From JBBRVW01 sp038246545 (GTDB lineage Bacteria; Actinomycetota; Actinomycetes; JACCUZ01): a DNA stretch of 64,000 nucleotides. Made by a program: the position numbers and the translations under genes. Of the stretch, positions 1 to 8,591 are shown piece by piece. Positions within the stretch are counted from its first letter, which is position 1. Each line of letters starts with the position of its first letter. The notes below the pieces were generated by a model, which was given only the letters and a program-made list of their open reading frames with translations, was not told where the DNA came from and made no database searches. Where the stretch lies: positions 4,330 through 68,329 of the forward strand of contig JBBRVW010000025.1 in assembly GCA_038246545.1 (NCBI GenBank). The letters are read 5' to 3'.

Positions 1-872
1 GCCTCGAGCGCTGCCCGCGTCTCGGCGGTGGTCTGCTGGGCGACCCCGACGAACATGAAGTCGACCAGGGTCAGCTGCGCGAGACGGCTCGCCATCGCGC
101 CGCTGCGGAACGTGGTCTCGCGCACAGCCGTGGTGAGCACGTGGTCGGCCACCTCGACGATGGGAGAGCGCGGGAAGTTGGTGAGGGCGACGGTGGTCGC
201 TCCGCTACGGCGGGCCTGAGCGAGCGCGTCGATGGTGTCGGACGTGACGCCGGTGTGCGAGATGCCGATCGCCACGTCGCCGGGCTGCAGCAGGGCGGCG
301 CTGGTCAGGGCGATGTGGGTGTCGGACCAGGCGAAGGCGATCTGACCGATGCGGTGGAGCTTCTGCTGGAAGTCCATCGCGACGAACGCGCTGGCCCCCA
401 CGCCGTACACATCGATGCGTCGGGCGGCGACGAGCGCGTCGACCACGGCCTGCAACGCCGCGACGTCCAGGTGGGACGCCGTCTCCTCGACCGCCCGGGC
501 GTCGGCGAAGGCGATCTTCTCGACGATCGCCGCGAGGTCGTCGCCAGGACCGATGTCGCTGCCGACCACGCGCACACCGTTGTCCGCCCGGCCGGACTCG
601 GTGGCCAGGGTCAGGCGGAGCTGCGGGTAGCCGGACAGGCCGAGGGTCCGGCAGAACCGGATGACCGTGGTCTCCGAGGTTGCGCACTTCTGCGCCAGCT
701 CGGTGATCGTGCTGGCGGCGACCGCCCGCGGGTCCTCGAGCACCTCGTGCGCCACCCGCCGCTCGGAGAGCGACAGGGACGGCAGGATGGCGCGCAGCCG
801 CACGGCCAGCGAGGCAGGACCCTGGCCGTCAGGGGACGACGGGGTGGCATCGGCCTTCGCGGCTCCGGACAT
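1..872 (-). CDS. RpiR/MurR-family phosphosugar-responsive regulator (C-terminus cut by window edge)
   Basis: The frame is open to the left edge, so 290 residues are visible and the end is missing. An N-terminal helix-turn-helix (about residues 30-80, with SERRVAHEVLED and ETTVIRFCRTLG) is followed by a SIS sugar-phosphate domain (about 120-275, with YGVGASAFVAMDFQQKL and GISHTGVTSDT). This is the MurR/RpiR layout: a dimeric DNA-binding protein that senses a phosphosugar. It starts 18 bp after the namZ stop, so it is probably the last gene of the nagZ-namZ operon and the local regulator of the amino-sugar island. There is no clear Shine-Dalgarno before the ATG, but an AT-richer stretch (TGTAACTTTT) lies just upstream, so it may have its own promoter. 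The ligand (MurNAc-6-P or GlcNAc-6-P) is inferred from context only. Confidence 0.9.
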   Translation of the reverse strand, partial: MSGAAKADATPSSPDGQGPASLAVRLRAILPSLSLSERRVAHEVLEDPRAVAASTITELAQKCATSETTVIRFCRTLGLSGYPQLRLTLATESGRADNGVRVVGSDIGPGDDLAAIVEKIAFADARAVEETASHLDVAALQAVVDALVAARRIDVYGVGASAFVAMDFQQKLHRIGQIAFAWSDTHIALTSAALLQPGDVAIGISHTGVTSDTIDALAQARRSGATTVALTNFPRSPIVEVADHVLTTAVRETTFRSGAMASRLAQLTLVDFMFVGVAQQTTAETRAALE

Positions 873-890
873 GAAGAAAAGTTACAGCGG

Positions 891-2261
891 TCAGGTCGCC
901 GACGGCGAAGAACCCGCGAGGCCGCCGCCGTACGGGCCGTACAGCAGGTGCTCACGTCGCCTGGAGTCGAACGCGGCCAGCTCGTCCTGCCACGCGGCCA
1001 CGACCTCGTTGGTCGATGCGCCGGCGTCGACCATCGTCCGGAACCTCGTCGAGCCGGTCAGCTTGTCGATCCAGTTGTCCGAACGCCAGGCGAAGTCAGA
1101 TCCGTAGATCCTCTTGGCCGCCACGATCATGGCGGTGCCGGTGCGCAGGGCGTCGAAGGTCGACGGGTCGGTCACCTGCAGCTGCACGCCCGCGCAGGAC
1201 TTGTTGACGTGCTTGGAGAACGTCGGCGTGAAGTAGGCCTCCCGGATCAGCACTCCCGGATGCTTCTGGTCGCGCAGCTCCTGCGCCCACCGCTCGTCGA
1301 GGTACGGCGCGCCGACCAGCTCGAACGGCCGGGTGGTGCCCCGGCCCTCGGACAGGTTGGTCCCCTCGAACATGCAGGTGCCGGGGTAGACCAGCGCGGT
1401 GTCGGGGGTCGGCATGTTGGGCGACGGCAGGACCCATGGCAGTCCGGTGTCGGCGTACGCCTGCCGGCGGTCCCAGCCACGCATCCGCACCACGTCGACC
1501 TTCAGCGGCTGGTCGGTCTCGTCCGGGAGGTACTCCGCGGCGAAGAGCAGGGCCAGCTCACCGACGGTCATGGCGTGCTGCTGGCAGATCTCACGGCGCC
1601 CGACAAACGTCGCGAACGCCCGGTCGAGCACCGGGCCGCGCGGCGCGCGTCCGGTCGTCGGGTTGGGCCGGTCCAGGACGACGAAACGCTTGCCGGTCAC
1701 GGCGGCCGCGACCATGCAGTCGTACATCGTCCAGATGTAGGTGTAGAACCGCGCACCGGCGTCCTGGATGTCGAACACCATCGTGTCCACGCCGGAGCGA
1801 CGGACGATGTCGGCCAGCGCGTCGCCGCTCTTCAGGTAGGTGTCCCAGACGGTCAGCCCGGTGCGCTCGTCGACGTAGCTGCCCTCGGAGCCGCCGGCCT
1901 GTGCCGTGCCCCGGAACCCGTGCTCCGGTCCGAAGACGGCCACCAGATCCACCTGGTTCGAGGCCGCCATCACATCGACCTCGTGGGTCAGGTCCGGCAG
2001 CACCCCGGTCGGGTTGGTGACGATGCCCACCTTCTGACCGCGGAGCACGTCGTAACCGCTGGAGATCAGCTCCTGGGCACCGGTCCGCACCGGCCGGCCG
2101 CCGCTCGGCGCGGTGGCCGCCGCGGCCGGGCCGGCCAGTGTCGGTCCGGCGGCCACTCCTGCGGCCGCGGCACCCAGGGCGCCGAGAAAGCCCCGTCGGC
2201 CGAGGCCGGGCGGCCGGGTCTGCGTGTGGGTCGGGTCGGTCATGGTGTGCTCCTGACTCAT
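891..2261 (-). CDS. namZ: Exo-beta-N-acetylmuramidase NamZ (DUF1343), Tat-exported
   Basis: A 456-residue protein of the DUF1343/YbbC family, whose Bacillus subtilis member NamZ removes MurNAc from the non-reducing end of peptidoglycan fragments. A twin-arginine signal (LGRRGFLGALGAAAAG, about residues 20-36) sends it out of the cell. The family core is visible: VGIVTNPTGVLPD near residue 75, GPEHGFRGTAQAG, MVFDIQDAGARFYTYIWTM near 160, and LDRPNP. The ATG overlaps the upstream nagZ stop by 4 bp (ATGA), so the two are probably translationally coupled; a second ATG six codons in is also possible. Pairing with NagZ suggests sequential exo-cutting of MurNAc-GlcNAc chains outside the membrane. 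The family assignment is firm; substrate and polarity are inferred from characterised members. Confidence 0.9.
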   Translation of the reverse strand: MSQEHTMTDPTHTQTRPPGLGRRGFLGALGAAAAGVAAGPTLAGPAAAATAPSGGRPVRTGAQELISSGYDVLRGQKVGIVTNPTGVLPDLTHEVDVMAASNQVDLVAVFGPEHGFRGTAQAGGSEGSYVDERTGLTVWDTYLKSGDALADIVRRSGVDTMVFDIQDAGARFYTYIWTMYDCMVAAAVTGKRFVVLDRPNPTTGRAPRGPVLDRAFATFVGRREICQQHAMTVGELALLFAAEYLPDETDQPLKVDVVRMRGWDRRQAYADTGLPWVLPSPNMPTPDTALVYPGTCMFEGTNLSEGRGTTRPFELVGAPYLDERWAQELRDQKHPGVLIREAYFTPTFSKHVNKSCAGVQLQVTDPSTFDALRTGTAMIVAAKRIYGSDFAWRSDNWIDKLTGSTRFRTMVDAGASTNEVVAAWQDELAAFDSRRREHLLYGPYGGGLAGSSPSAT

Positions 2262-4039
2262 GGCGTGGACGTCAGGCCGTGGCCGAACGGGTAGAGCGTC
2301 GTGCCCGGGTCACTGGCTGTGGGGATGGCGACCGGCAGCAGGCCGGCGGGCTGGACCTCGCCGAAGAGCACCCGGGCCAGGGACTCGATGGAGATCGCGG
2401 TGGTGGAGTAGGTCGCGAGGTAGGTCGGCGCGTCGGTGAAGTACGCGATGTCGTAGGGGTCGCGCACGGCCACCACGACGACAGGTTTGCCGGTGGCCAG
2501 CAGCTGCTTGACCAGCTTCTGCTGACCGGCACTCGTCCAGGCCCTGTTCGTCGCGACCACGACCTGGTCGCTGGTCTGCGCCTGCGCCACGGCAGCGGTG
2601 ATGGTGGCGTCGCTCGGCGCGGTCCCGGTGTTGTACGCCGTCGCGGCCGGTCCGCGGGCGGAGATCCGCTCGGCGAGGCCGGGGGTGACACTGGCGCCGG
2701 TGACGAGGACCTTCTGGGCGCCCTTGGCGAGCGGCAGCGTGTCGGCGTCGTCCTTCACCAGGGTGACGGTGGCGTCGGTGATCTCCTGGGCCCGCTGCTG
2801 GTGCGCAGCGGTGCCTACCAGGGAGCTGACCTTGGACTCGTCGACGAAGACGTTCTTGGGCTTGAAGAGACCGCGAGTCATCTTCAGCTGCAGCACGCGG
2901 TGCACCGACTGGTCGATCCGGTCCTCGGTGAGCTCACCGGAGCGCACGGCGTCGAGCACGGCGTTGTAGGCGATGTCCAGCTTGCCGGGGGCGGGCATGA
3001 GCAGCTGGTCGACACCGGCCTTCAGCGCCAGCACCGGGATGCGGTCGTCGCCGAAGCCGTCGCGCACGCCCTGCATGGTCAGGGCGTCGGTGATGACCAC
3101 GCCGTCGTAGCCCATCTCGCCCCGCAGGATGTCGGTGATGATCGGCTTCGAGAGGGTCGCCGGCACCTCCGACGGGTCGAGCGCGGGGACGACGATGTGG
3201 GCCGTCATGATCGCGTCGATTCCGCGGCTGATCGCGGCCCGGAAGGGCGGGGCGTCGATGCGCTCCCACTCCGCGCGGGTGTGGGTGATGATCGGCACGC
3301 CGTAGTGGCTGTCGGTCGCCGTGTCGCCGTGTCCGGGGAAGTGCTTCGCGGTGGCGGCCACGTTCGCGCTCTGGTAGCCGTCGACGCTCGCCGCCACCAG
3401 GTCGGACACCAGCGACGGGTCGGAACCGAACGACCGCACACCGATGACCGGGTTCTGCGCGTTCACGTTGACGTCGGACACGGGTGCGAAGTTCTGGTTG
3501 ATGCCGATGGCCCACAGCTCCTTGCCGCTGATCCGGGCCGCGTCATAGGCATTGGGCACGCTGCGTCCCGCGCCCAGCGCCATGTTGCCCGGCAGCTGGG
3601 TGGCCGGCGGTCCGACCCGGGTGACCACCCCGTGCTCCTGGTCGGTGGTGATCTGCAAGGGGATGCCGGACCGCTGTGAGGTCGCCACCCGCTGCAGGCC
3701 GTTGGACAGGCCGGCGATCTGCTCGGGGTTCGCCACGTTGTTCGACCAGGCGAAGTAGATGACTCCGCCGACGTGGTACTTCTCGATCAGCTCCTTGCCG
3801 TTCGCGACACCGAGGTCCTGCTCGTTGTGCGCGACGTCGGCCGGGTCGGTCGTGTCGGCGGTCTGCCCGTAGGCGTAGGTGACGAAGAGCTGCCCGACCT
3901 TCTCCTCCAGCGTCATCCGCTTGATGATCTGGTCGATCCGGTCGCTGCTGGCCGCCGCCGGTCCACCCACAGAGGTCAGCGCGACCGCACAGGCCACGAG
4001 CAGGAGCAGAGGTCGGAGTCGGGCGCGGATCTCGGGCAC
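2258..4039 (-). CDS. nagZ: Secreted GH3 beta-N-acetylglucosaminidase (NagZ type)
   Basis: A 593-residue glycoside hydrolase family 3 enzyme that releases non-reducing terminal GlcNAc. The diagnostic NagZ loop KHFPGHGDTATDSH is near residue 232; its Asp-His pair is the family's general acid/base. The nucleophile-region sequence GVVITDALTMQGV lies near 305. An N-terminal hydrophobic signal (LLLLVACAVALTSVGGPAAA, about 10-30) predicts export, unlike cytoplasmic E. coli NagZ and like the two-domain Gram-positive enzymes; the C-terminal half (about 380-593) is the extra GH3 C-domain. Start is GTG with GGAGG five bases upstream. The stop overlaps namZ. The 174-bp leader to the kinase gene probably holds a promoter. 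Confidence 0.92.
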   Translation of the reverse strand: MPEIRARLRPLLLLVACAVALTSVGGPAAASSDRIDQIIKRMTLEEKVGQLFVTYAYGQTADTTDPADVAHNEQDLGVANGKELIEKYHVGGVIYFAWSNNVANPEQIAGLSNGLQRVATSQRSGIPLQITTDQEHGVVTRVGPPATQLPGNMALGAGRSVPNAYDAARISGKELWAIGINQNFAPVSDVNVNAQNPVIGVRSFGSDPSLVSDLVAASVDGYQSANVAATAKHFPGHGDTATDSHYGVPIITHTRAEWERIDAPPFRAAISRGIDAIMTAHIVVPALDPSEVPATLSKPIITDILRGEMGYDGVVITDALTMQGVRDGFGDDRIPVLALKAGVDQLLMPAPGKLDIAYNAVLDAVRSGELTEDRIDQSVHRVLQLKMTRGLFKPKNVFVDESKVSSLVGTAAHQQRAQEITDATVTLVKDDADTLPLAKGAQKVLVTGASVTPGLAERISARGPAATAYNTGTAPSDATITAAVAQAQTSDQVVVATNRAWTSAGQQKLVKQLLATGKPVVVVAVRDPYDIAYFTDAPTYLATYSTTAISIESLARVLFGEVQPAGLLPVAIPTASDPGTTLYPFGHGLTSTP

Positions 4040-4213
4040 GGTGCCTCCAGGGGCGGGGGGAGCGCGCCGGGGGCGGCGCGAGTCGGCAGGGGGACGACGA
4101 CGAGCGGGCTCGTCCGAAACCCAGCAACGTTAGTTTGCTGATTCGCGTAAGTTACCTACACTACGACCGTGGTCAACGGTCGAACCAGCCAAGAACGGCC
4201 CGAACTGACCGCG
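4040..4213. promoter_or_regulatory. Leader region upstream of nagZ
   Basis: A 174-bp gap between the kinase stop and the nagZ GTG. Most of it is GC-rich, but about 4125-4160 is clearly AT-richer, with the 9-bp palindrome GTAAGTTAC and the sequence GTTAGTTTGCTGATTCG. The short words GTTAGT and GATTCG recur in the divergent region at 5185-5225, so a shared regulator such as the RpiR protein could bind both. This is inference from short repeated words only. Confidence 0.4.
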
Positions 4214-5179
4214 TCAGGCGCAGAGCCGGGCGTGCGTGTCCGGCGTGGCCAGTGCCGGATCGAGCGCGGCGAGCGCCAGCCAGGCCGCTCCCCCGACACC
4301 GGTGCGGGCGGGCAGCGCGACGCCGGCGAAGCGGGCCGAGAGCAGCCCCCGCAGCACGGCCCCGACCGTGGACTGGTCGCCGGCCAGGCTTCCCGCGAGG
4401 ACGATCGGGGTGTTCTCGGCCGGGTCCCGGATCAGACCGAGGGTCGCCACCAGTGCAGCCGCGGCGCATTCGACTATCGACTGCGCCTGCGGGTCCCCGG
4501 CACGGGAAGCGGCAGTGACCAACGGGGCGAGCGCCGAGAGCTGGACACCGGGACGCGAGTTCACCACCTGGATCACCCGGTCGCGCTGACCGTCGCGCCC
4601 CGGCCGGGCAGCGCCCAGCTCGCGCAGGACGGAGTCGACCAGCGGCCCAGGAGGCGTCCCCGCGTCCAACGTGCGCAGGGTGGCGCGGACGGCTTCGCGG
4701 CCGAGCCAGAAACCCGAGCCGTCGTCCCCGAGCAGCCAGCCGTGACCGTCCGCGGTCCGCGTCAGCCGGCGGTCGATCAGCGAGCCTGCCGCCGCACCGG
4801 TGCCGGCGACCAGGACCGCGCCGTCGGCCTCTGGCGTGCCGCTCGCAAAGGCCACCTCGAGGTCAGGAACGTAACCCGGGTCGCAGGTGAGTCCGGCCGC
4901 GGCCCACACCCGGCCGAAGTGGGTGGCCACTGCAGGGGTGCGCAGCGCCGAACCCCCTGCGACGCCCAGCACCGACGCCTGCACCCGGGTGGGGTCCACC
5001 CCGGCGAGCGCGGTGCGCAGAGCGTCCGCGAGTGCGGCCGCGGCACCCGTCGGGTCGGTGGTCGGGTTACCGCCACCGGTGACGCCCCGACCGTGCTCCT
5101 GCCCGTCGGCGCCGACCACAAGGATGCGCGTCGAGGTACCGCCGAGGTCGCCGCCGAGGGCCAGGATCTCCGAACGCAC
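4214..5179 (-). CDS. BadF/BadG-type amino-sugar kinase (GlcNAc/MurNAc kinase-like)
   Basis: A 321-residue ASKHA-fold kinase. The phosphate-1 loop GGDLGGTSTRILVVGADG is at the N-terminus, the adenosine/hinge glycines AGTGAAAGSLI are near residue 125, and GWLLGDDGSGFWLGR near 150 is the motif of the BadF/BadG/BcrA/BcrD ATPase family that includes GlcNAc kinases and clostridial MurK. It would phosphorylate imported GlcNAc and/or MurNAc at the 6-position. The GTG start lies opposite the SIS gene, with 106 bp between them. Which sugar it uses cannot be read from the sequence. A second, unrelated ROK kinase occurs at 12328-13245, so the two may split the substrates. Confidence 0.8.
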   Translation of the reverse strand: MRSEILALGGDLGGTSTRILVVGADGQEHGRGVTGGGNPTTDPTGAAAALADALRTALAGVDPTRVQASVLGVAGGSALRTPAVATHFGRVWAAAGLTCDPGYVPDLEVAFASGTPEADGAVLVAGTGAAAGSLIDRRLTRTADGHGWLLGDDGSGFWLGREAVRATLRTLDAGTPPGPLVDSVLRELGAARPGRDGQRDRVIQVVNSRPGVQLSALAPLVTAASRAGDPQAQSIVECAAAALVATLGLIRDPAENTPIVLAGSLAGDQSTVGAVLRGLLSARFAGVALPARTGVGGAAWLALAALDPALATPDTHARLCA

Positions 5180-5186
5180 AAGTACT

Positions 5187-5206
5187 CCGATTCAGGCGAA
5201 TGTCGG
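5187..5206. promoter_or_regulatory. Candidate operator in the kinase/SIS divergent promoter
   Basis: An imperfect inverted repeat, CCGATTC-AGGC-GAATGTCGG, in the 106-bp region between the divergent kinase and UPF0309 genes. ATTC/GAAT half-sites are separated by four bases. It is well placed for the island's RpiR protein or another local repressor. No DasR-type site (TGGTCTAGACCA) was found here. Binding is inference. Confidence 0.35.
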
Positions 5207-5285
5207 TTAGTGTCGCACCGATTCGCCACGGCCCACGTCCCCCTCGGCGCATCACGCGCTCACGTCACAGGAGGCCACGACTCCG

Positions 5286-6092
5286 ATGGTTGACATGTCC
5301 GGTACTGCCGAAGCCGGCGGCGGCGCCAATGCTGCGGCGACCACGGTCAGCGCCCAGGCCTACCTCGCTGCGCTCACGCCCATCATGACCAAGGTGGCCG
5401 AGCAGGCCGACGGCCCGGTGCAGGAGGCAGCCGACCTCATCGTGGCGTCGTTGTGCGCCGGCGGCGTCGTCCAGGCATTCGGATCCGGGCACTCCGAGGC
5501 GTTGGCGATGGAGATCGCCGGTCGCGCGGGTGGGCTGGTGCCGACCAACCGGATCGCGTTGCGCGACGTCGTCACCGTCGGCGGCGAGTCGCCCGACGTA
5601 CTCGGCAACAAGCACCTCGAGCGGGACCCGTCGATCGCCCACCGGCTGTACGACCTCGCCAACGTGTCCGAGTCCGACATCTTCGTGGTCGCGTCGAACT
5701 CCGGCGTGAACGGCTCGATCGTCGAGCTGGCGCAACTGGTGAAGCAGCGCGGGCACCGGCTGATCGCCATCACGTCGTTCACCCAGACCGCGAGGGTCGA
5801 CTCCCGGCACCCGTCCGGCACGAAGCTGGTGGACCACGCCGACGTCGCACTCGACAACGGCGCTCCGTACGGCGATGCCGTGCTGCCGCTGCCCGGCGGC
5901 GGGACCGTCTGCGCGGTCTCGTCGATCACCGGTGCCCTGGTGGCACAGCTGATCGGCGCCGAAGTCGTTCGGCGGCTGACCGAGGCGGGCGAGACACCGC
6001 CGGTCTACCTGTCGGCCAACGTCCCCGGCGGGGACGAGCACAACAGCAGCCTCGAAGCCCGCTACGCCGGCCGGATTCGCCGTACGGCCTGA
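5286..6092 (+). CDS. UPF0309-type SIS-domain protein, candidate MurNAc-6-P etherase-like enzyme
   Basis: A 268-residue single SIS-domain protein. The phosphosugar-binding loop VVQAFGSGHSEALAMEIAGR is near residues 55-75, followed by GGLVPTNRI and VVASNSGVNGSIVEL near 135, and closing near LSANVPGGDEHN. This is the UPF0309 group, distantly related to MurQ and phosphoheptose isomerase, with no agreed reaction. AGGAGG at 5269-5274 sits 11 bp before the ATG; an in-frame ATG three codons on is an alternative. It is the first gene of the importer operon in an island that has MurNAc-releasing enzymes but no obvious MurQ, so etherase activity is an attractive inference, not a demonstrated one. Confidence 0.75.
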   Translation: MVDMSGTAEAGGGANAAATTVSAQAYLAALTPIMTKVAEQADGPVQEAADLIVASLCAGGVVQAFGSGHSEALAMEIAGRAGGLVPTNRIALRDVVTVGGESPDVLGNKHLERDPSIAHRLYDLANVSESDIFVVASNSGVNGSIVELAQLVKQRGHRLIAITSFTQTARVDSRHPSGTKLVDHADVALDNGAPYGDAVLPLPGGGTVCAVSSITGALVAQLIGAEVVRRLTEAGETPPVYLSANVPGGDEHNSSLEARYAGRIRRTA

Positions 6093-6180
6093 CTCGGTAG
6101 TTCATCACCAAGGAGAGAGCACCCGAACGCTTGCTCCCGCTGACTGTTCCTCCAACACACCAACCCGGAAGGCAGACACC

Positions 6181-7596
6181 ATGACCACCGAGAAGAAGGC
6201 AGTCGACCGCCGCAGCTTCATGAAAGGCGCGCTAGCGACGGCGGCAGTCTTTCCGTTGAGCTCCGCGCTGGCGGCGTGCGCGGGCAACAGCAACGACTCC
6301 GCCAAGGACACGAAGGGAGGCGGCAAGGTCAGCGAGAGCAATCCGTTCGGCATGGCTGACAAGTCGTCGGTCGACGCGGTGATCTTCGACGGTGGCTACG
6401 GCACCGACTACGTCGCGTTCGCCGCCGCGCTGATGGAGAAGAACCACGCCGGCTCGTCGGTCAAGGTCTCCCCGACGACCAAGATCGCCCAGGAGCTGCA
6501 GCCGCGCTTCGTCGGTGGCAACCCGCCCGACCTGATCGACAACTCCGGTGAGAACGCGATCGGGTTCAGCACGATCCTCGACCAGGTCGAAGACCTCAAG
6601 GACGTCCTCGACGCGAACACCCTCGAGGGGACGACGATCCGGGACACGCTGTTCGGTGGCGTCGAGGAACCGGGCACCTACGACGGCAAGCTGGCCGCGC
6701 TCAACTACGTGCTGACGGTCTATGCGGTCTGGTACTCCGCGAGCCTGTTCGAGGAGAACAGCTGGACCCCGCCGAAGACGTGGGACGAGGCGATGGCCCT
6801 GGGCGCCAAGGCCAAGGCGAAGAACAAGTACCTGTTCGTGTGGGGCAAGGAGGCGGCGACGTACTACCAGACCCTCGCGATCGGGTCGGCGATCAAGGAA
6901 GGCGGCGACGAGGTCCGGCTCGCGCTGGAGAACCTGGAAGCCGACTGCTGGTCGCACCCTGCAGTCCAGGCCGTCTTCACGGGCATGGGCGAGGTCGTCA
7001 AGGCGGGCTACGTCAAGCCCGGCGGAGCGGGCACCCAGTTCACTGCCGCTCAGGCCCAGTGGAGCAACAACCAGGACGCCCTGCTGTACCCGTCAGGGTC
7101 CTGGATCGAGAACGAGATGAAGGACCAGACCAAGCCCGACTTCCGGATGACCGGGCTCGCCGAGATGACGGTGACGGCGGACTCCTCGATGCCGTACGCG
7201 GCTCTGCACAGCGCCTCCGGTGAGCCGTTCGTGATCCCGTCGCAGGGCAAGAACGTGGCTGGGGGCAAGGAGCTGCTCCGGACGATGCTCTCCAAGGAGG
7301 CCGCCACGAACTTCGCCAAGACCAAGCTCGCGCCGACCATCGTCAAGGGCACTGTTCCGGCTGACGGCTTCGGCTCGACGGCACTGGTCTCGCAGAACGA
7401 TCTGCTCAGCGCCGCCGGGTCCGACGTCTTCACCTGGAAGTTCGTCGACCTGTACGGCATCAACGCCGACCAGCTCGTCATCTGGAACAGCTTCCTGGCC
7501 GGTAAGGCCGACGTCGCGGCGCTGACCTCGGGACTGCAGAAGATCAGCGACAAGATCCGTGAGGACGACTCGATCAAGAAGATCAAGGTCACATGA
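6181..7596 (+). CDS. ngcE: NgcE-type GlcNAc/chitobiose ABC substrate-binding lipoprotein
   Basis: A 471-residue family-1 sugar-binding lipoprotein. The N-terminus combines a twin-arginine motif (DRRSFMKG) with a lipobox (SSALAAC, Cys near residue 33), predicting Tat export and lipid anchoring. The mature protein has NPFGMADKSSVDAVIFDGGY near residue 60, typical of the NgcE group that captures GlcNAc and N,N'-diacetylchitobiose in Streptomyces. Two permease genes follow with ATGA overlaps. A matching ATPase is not visible in the window; such importers often share a multitasking MsiK-like ATPase encoded elsewhere. In this island the ligand could also be MurNAc or a GlcNAc-MurNAc disaccharide. 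Confidence 0.85.
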   Translation: MTTEKKAVDRRSFMKGALATAAVFPLSSALAACAGNSNDSAKDTKGGGKVSESNPFGMADKSSVDAVIFDGGYGTDYVAFAAALMEKNHAGSSVKVSPTTKIAQELQPRFVGGNPPDLIDNSGENAIGFSTILDQVEDLKDVLDANTLEGTTIRDTLFGGVEEPGTYDGKLAALNYVLTVYAVWYSASLFEENSWTPPKTWDEAMALGAKAKAKNKYLFVWGKEAATYYQTLAIGSAIKEGGDEVRLALENLEADCWSHPAVQAVFTGMGEVVKAGYVKPGGAGTQFTAAQAQWSNNQDALLYPSGSWIENEMKDQTKPDFRMTGLAEMTVTADSSMPYAALHSASGEPFVIPSQGKNVAGGKELLRTMLSKEAATNFAKTKLAPTIVKGTVPADGFGSTALVSQNDLLSAAGSDVFTWKFVDLYGINADQLVIWNSFLAGKADVAALTSGLQKISDKIREDDSIKKIKVT

Positions 7597-8591
7597 CCGA
7601 TTCGGCAGCCGTTCCCACCACGGACGCAGCACCGGTCCTGCGTCCCATCAAGGCTCGCCGCAGGCTGACGTTCGACAAGGTCAGCTTCTTCGTGGTGTTC
7701 CTCGGGCTGCCGCTGTCGATCTTCCTGGTGTTCGTGGTCTGGCCGTTCGTGCAGGCGTTCTACTACTCCATGACCGACTGGTCGGGCTTCACCCCCGACA
7801 TGGCCTTCGTCGGTCTGCGGAACTACCGGACGTTGCTCCACGACGACATCTTCGTGACCGCGTTCTGGAACAACATCCTGCTGGCCGTCGTGGTGCCCCT
7901 CGTGACCGTCGTGCTCAGCTTCGTGCTGGCCACGATGGTCACGGTCGGGGGCACCACGCACGGGGCCGCACGTGGGATACGGAACTCGAACTTCTATCGG
8001 GTCATCTCCTTCTTCCCCTACACGATCCCGGCGATCATCATCGGAATCCTGTGGGGTCAGATGTTCGACCCCTCCGCGGGCCTTCTGAACGGCGTCCTCA
8101 CCAAGGTCGGGCTCGACCAGTTCGCCAGCTTTCCCTGGCTCGGGGACACCCGCACTGCCATGCCGGCCTCGATGTTCGTGATCATCTGGGGCTTCGTGGG
8201 CTTCTACATGGTGCTGTTCGTCGCCGCGATCAAGGGGATCCCCTCGGACTACTACGACGCGATCCGGCTCGACGGCGCCGGCCGGATCCGGACGGCGTAC
8301 TCGATCACGATCCCGTTGATCCGCGACAACATCCAGACCGCCTACATCTATCTAGGCATCCTGGCCCTCGATGCGTTCGTCTACATGCAGGCGCTTAACC
8401 CCGGCGGGGGGCCGGACAACTCCACCCTGGTCATGCCGCAACGACTGCTCAACACCGCATTCTCGAAGGGCCAGTTCGGCCTCGCCAGCGCAATGGGCGT
8501 GGTGCTGGCCCTTGCGACCCTCACCTTCGCCGCGATCGTCTTTTCGGTGAACTGGTTGACCGGCGGCCGCGAACAGAAGGTCAAGCGATGA
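7593..8591 (+). CDS. ngcF: ABC sugar-importer permease 1 (NgcF type)
   Basis: A 332-residue MalF-like inner-membrane permease. There is one N-terminal transmembrane segment (VSFFVVFLGLPLSIFLVFVV, about 27-46), then five more. The cytoplasmic EAA loop that docks the ATPase reads DAIRLDGAGRIRTAYSITIP near residue 225. The ATG overlaps the ngcE stop by 4 bp and its own stop overlaps ngcG by 4 bp, so the three subunits are probably made together. Confidence 0.88.
   Translation: MTDSAAVPTTDAAPVLRPIKARRRLTFDKVSFFVVFLGLPLSIFLVFVVWPFVQAFYYSMTDWSGFTPDMAFVGLRNYRTLLHDDIFVTAFWNNILLAVVVPLVTVVLSFVLATMVTVGGTTHGAARGIRNSNFYRVISFFPYTIPAIIIGILWGQMFDPSAGLLNGVLTKVGLDQFASFPWLGDTRTAMPASMFVIIWGFVGFYMVLFVAAIKGIPSDYYDAIRLDGAGRIRTAYSITIPLIRDNIQTAYIYLGILALDAFVYMQALNPGGGPDNSTLVMPQRLLNTAFSKGQFGLASAMGVVLALATLTFAAIVFSVNWLTGGREQKVKR

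Noticed and set aside
141..2294. A very long plus-strand open frame opposite the RpiR and NamZ genes
   Set aside because: It lacks any domain, is rich in Gly/Arg/Val/Asp as expected of the complement of GC-rich coding DNA, and the minus-strand genes are clear.
5180..5285. A DasR-type operator in the amino-sugar promoters
   Set aside because: I looked for the TGGTCTAGACCA-like core in the three promoter regions of the island and found none.
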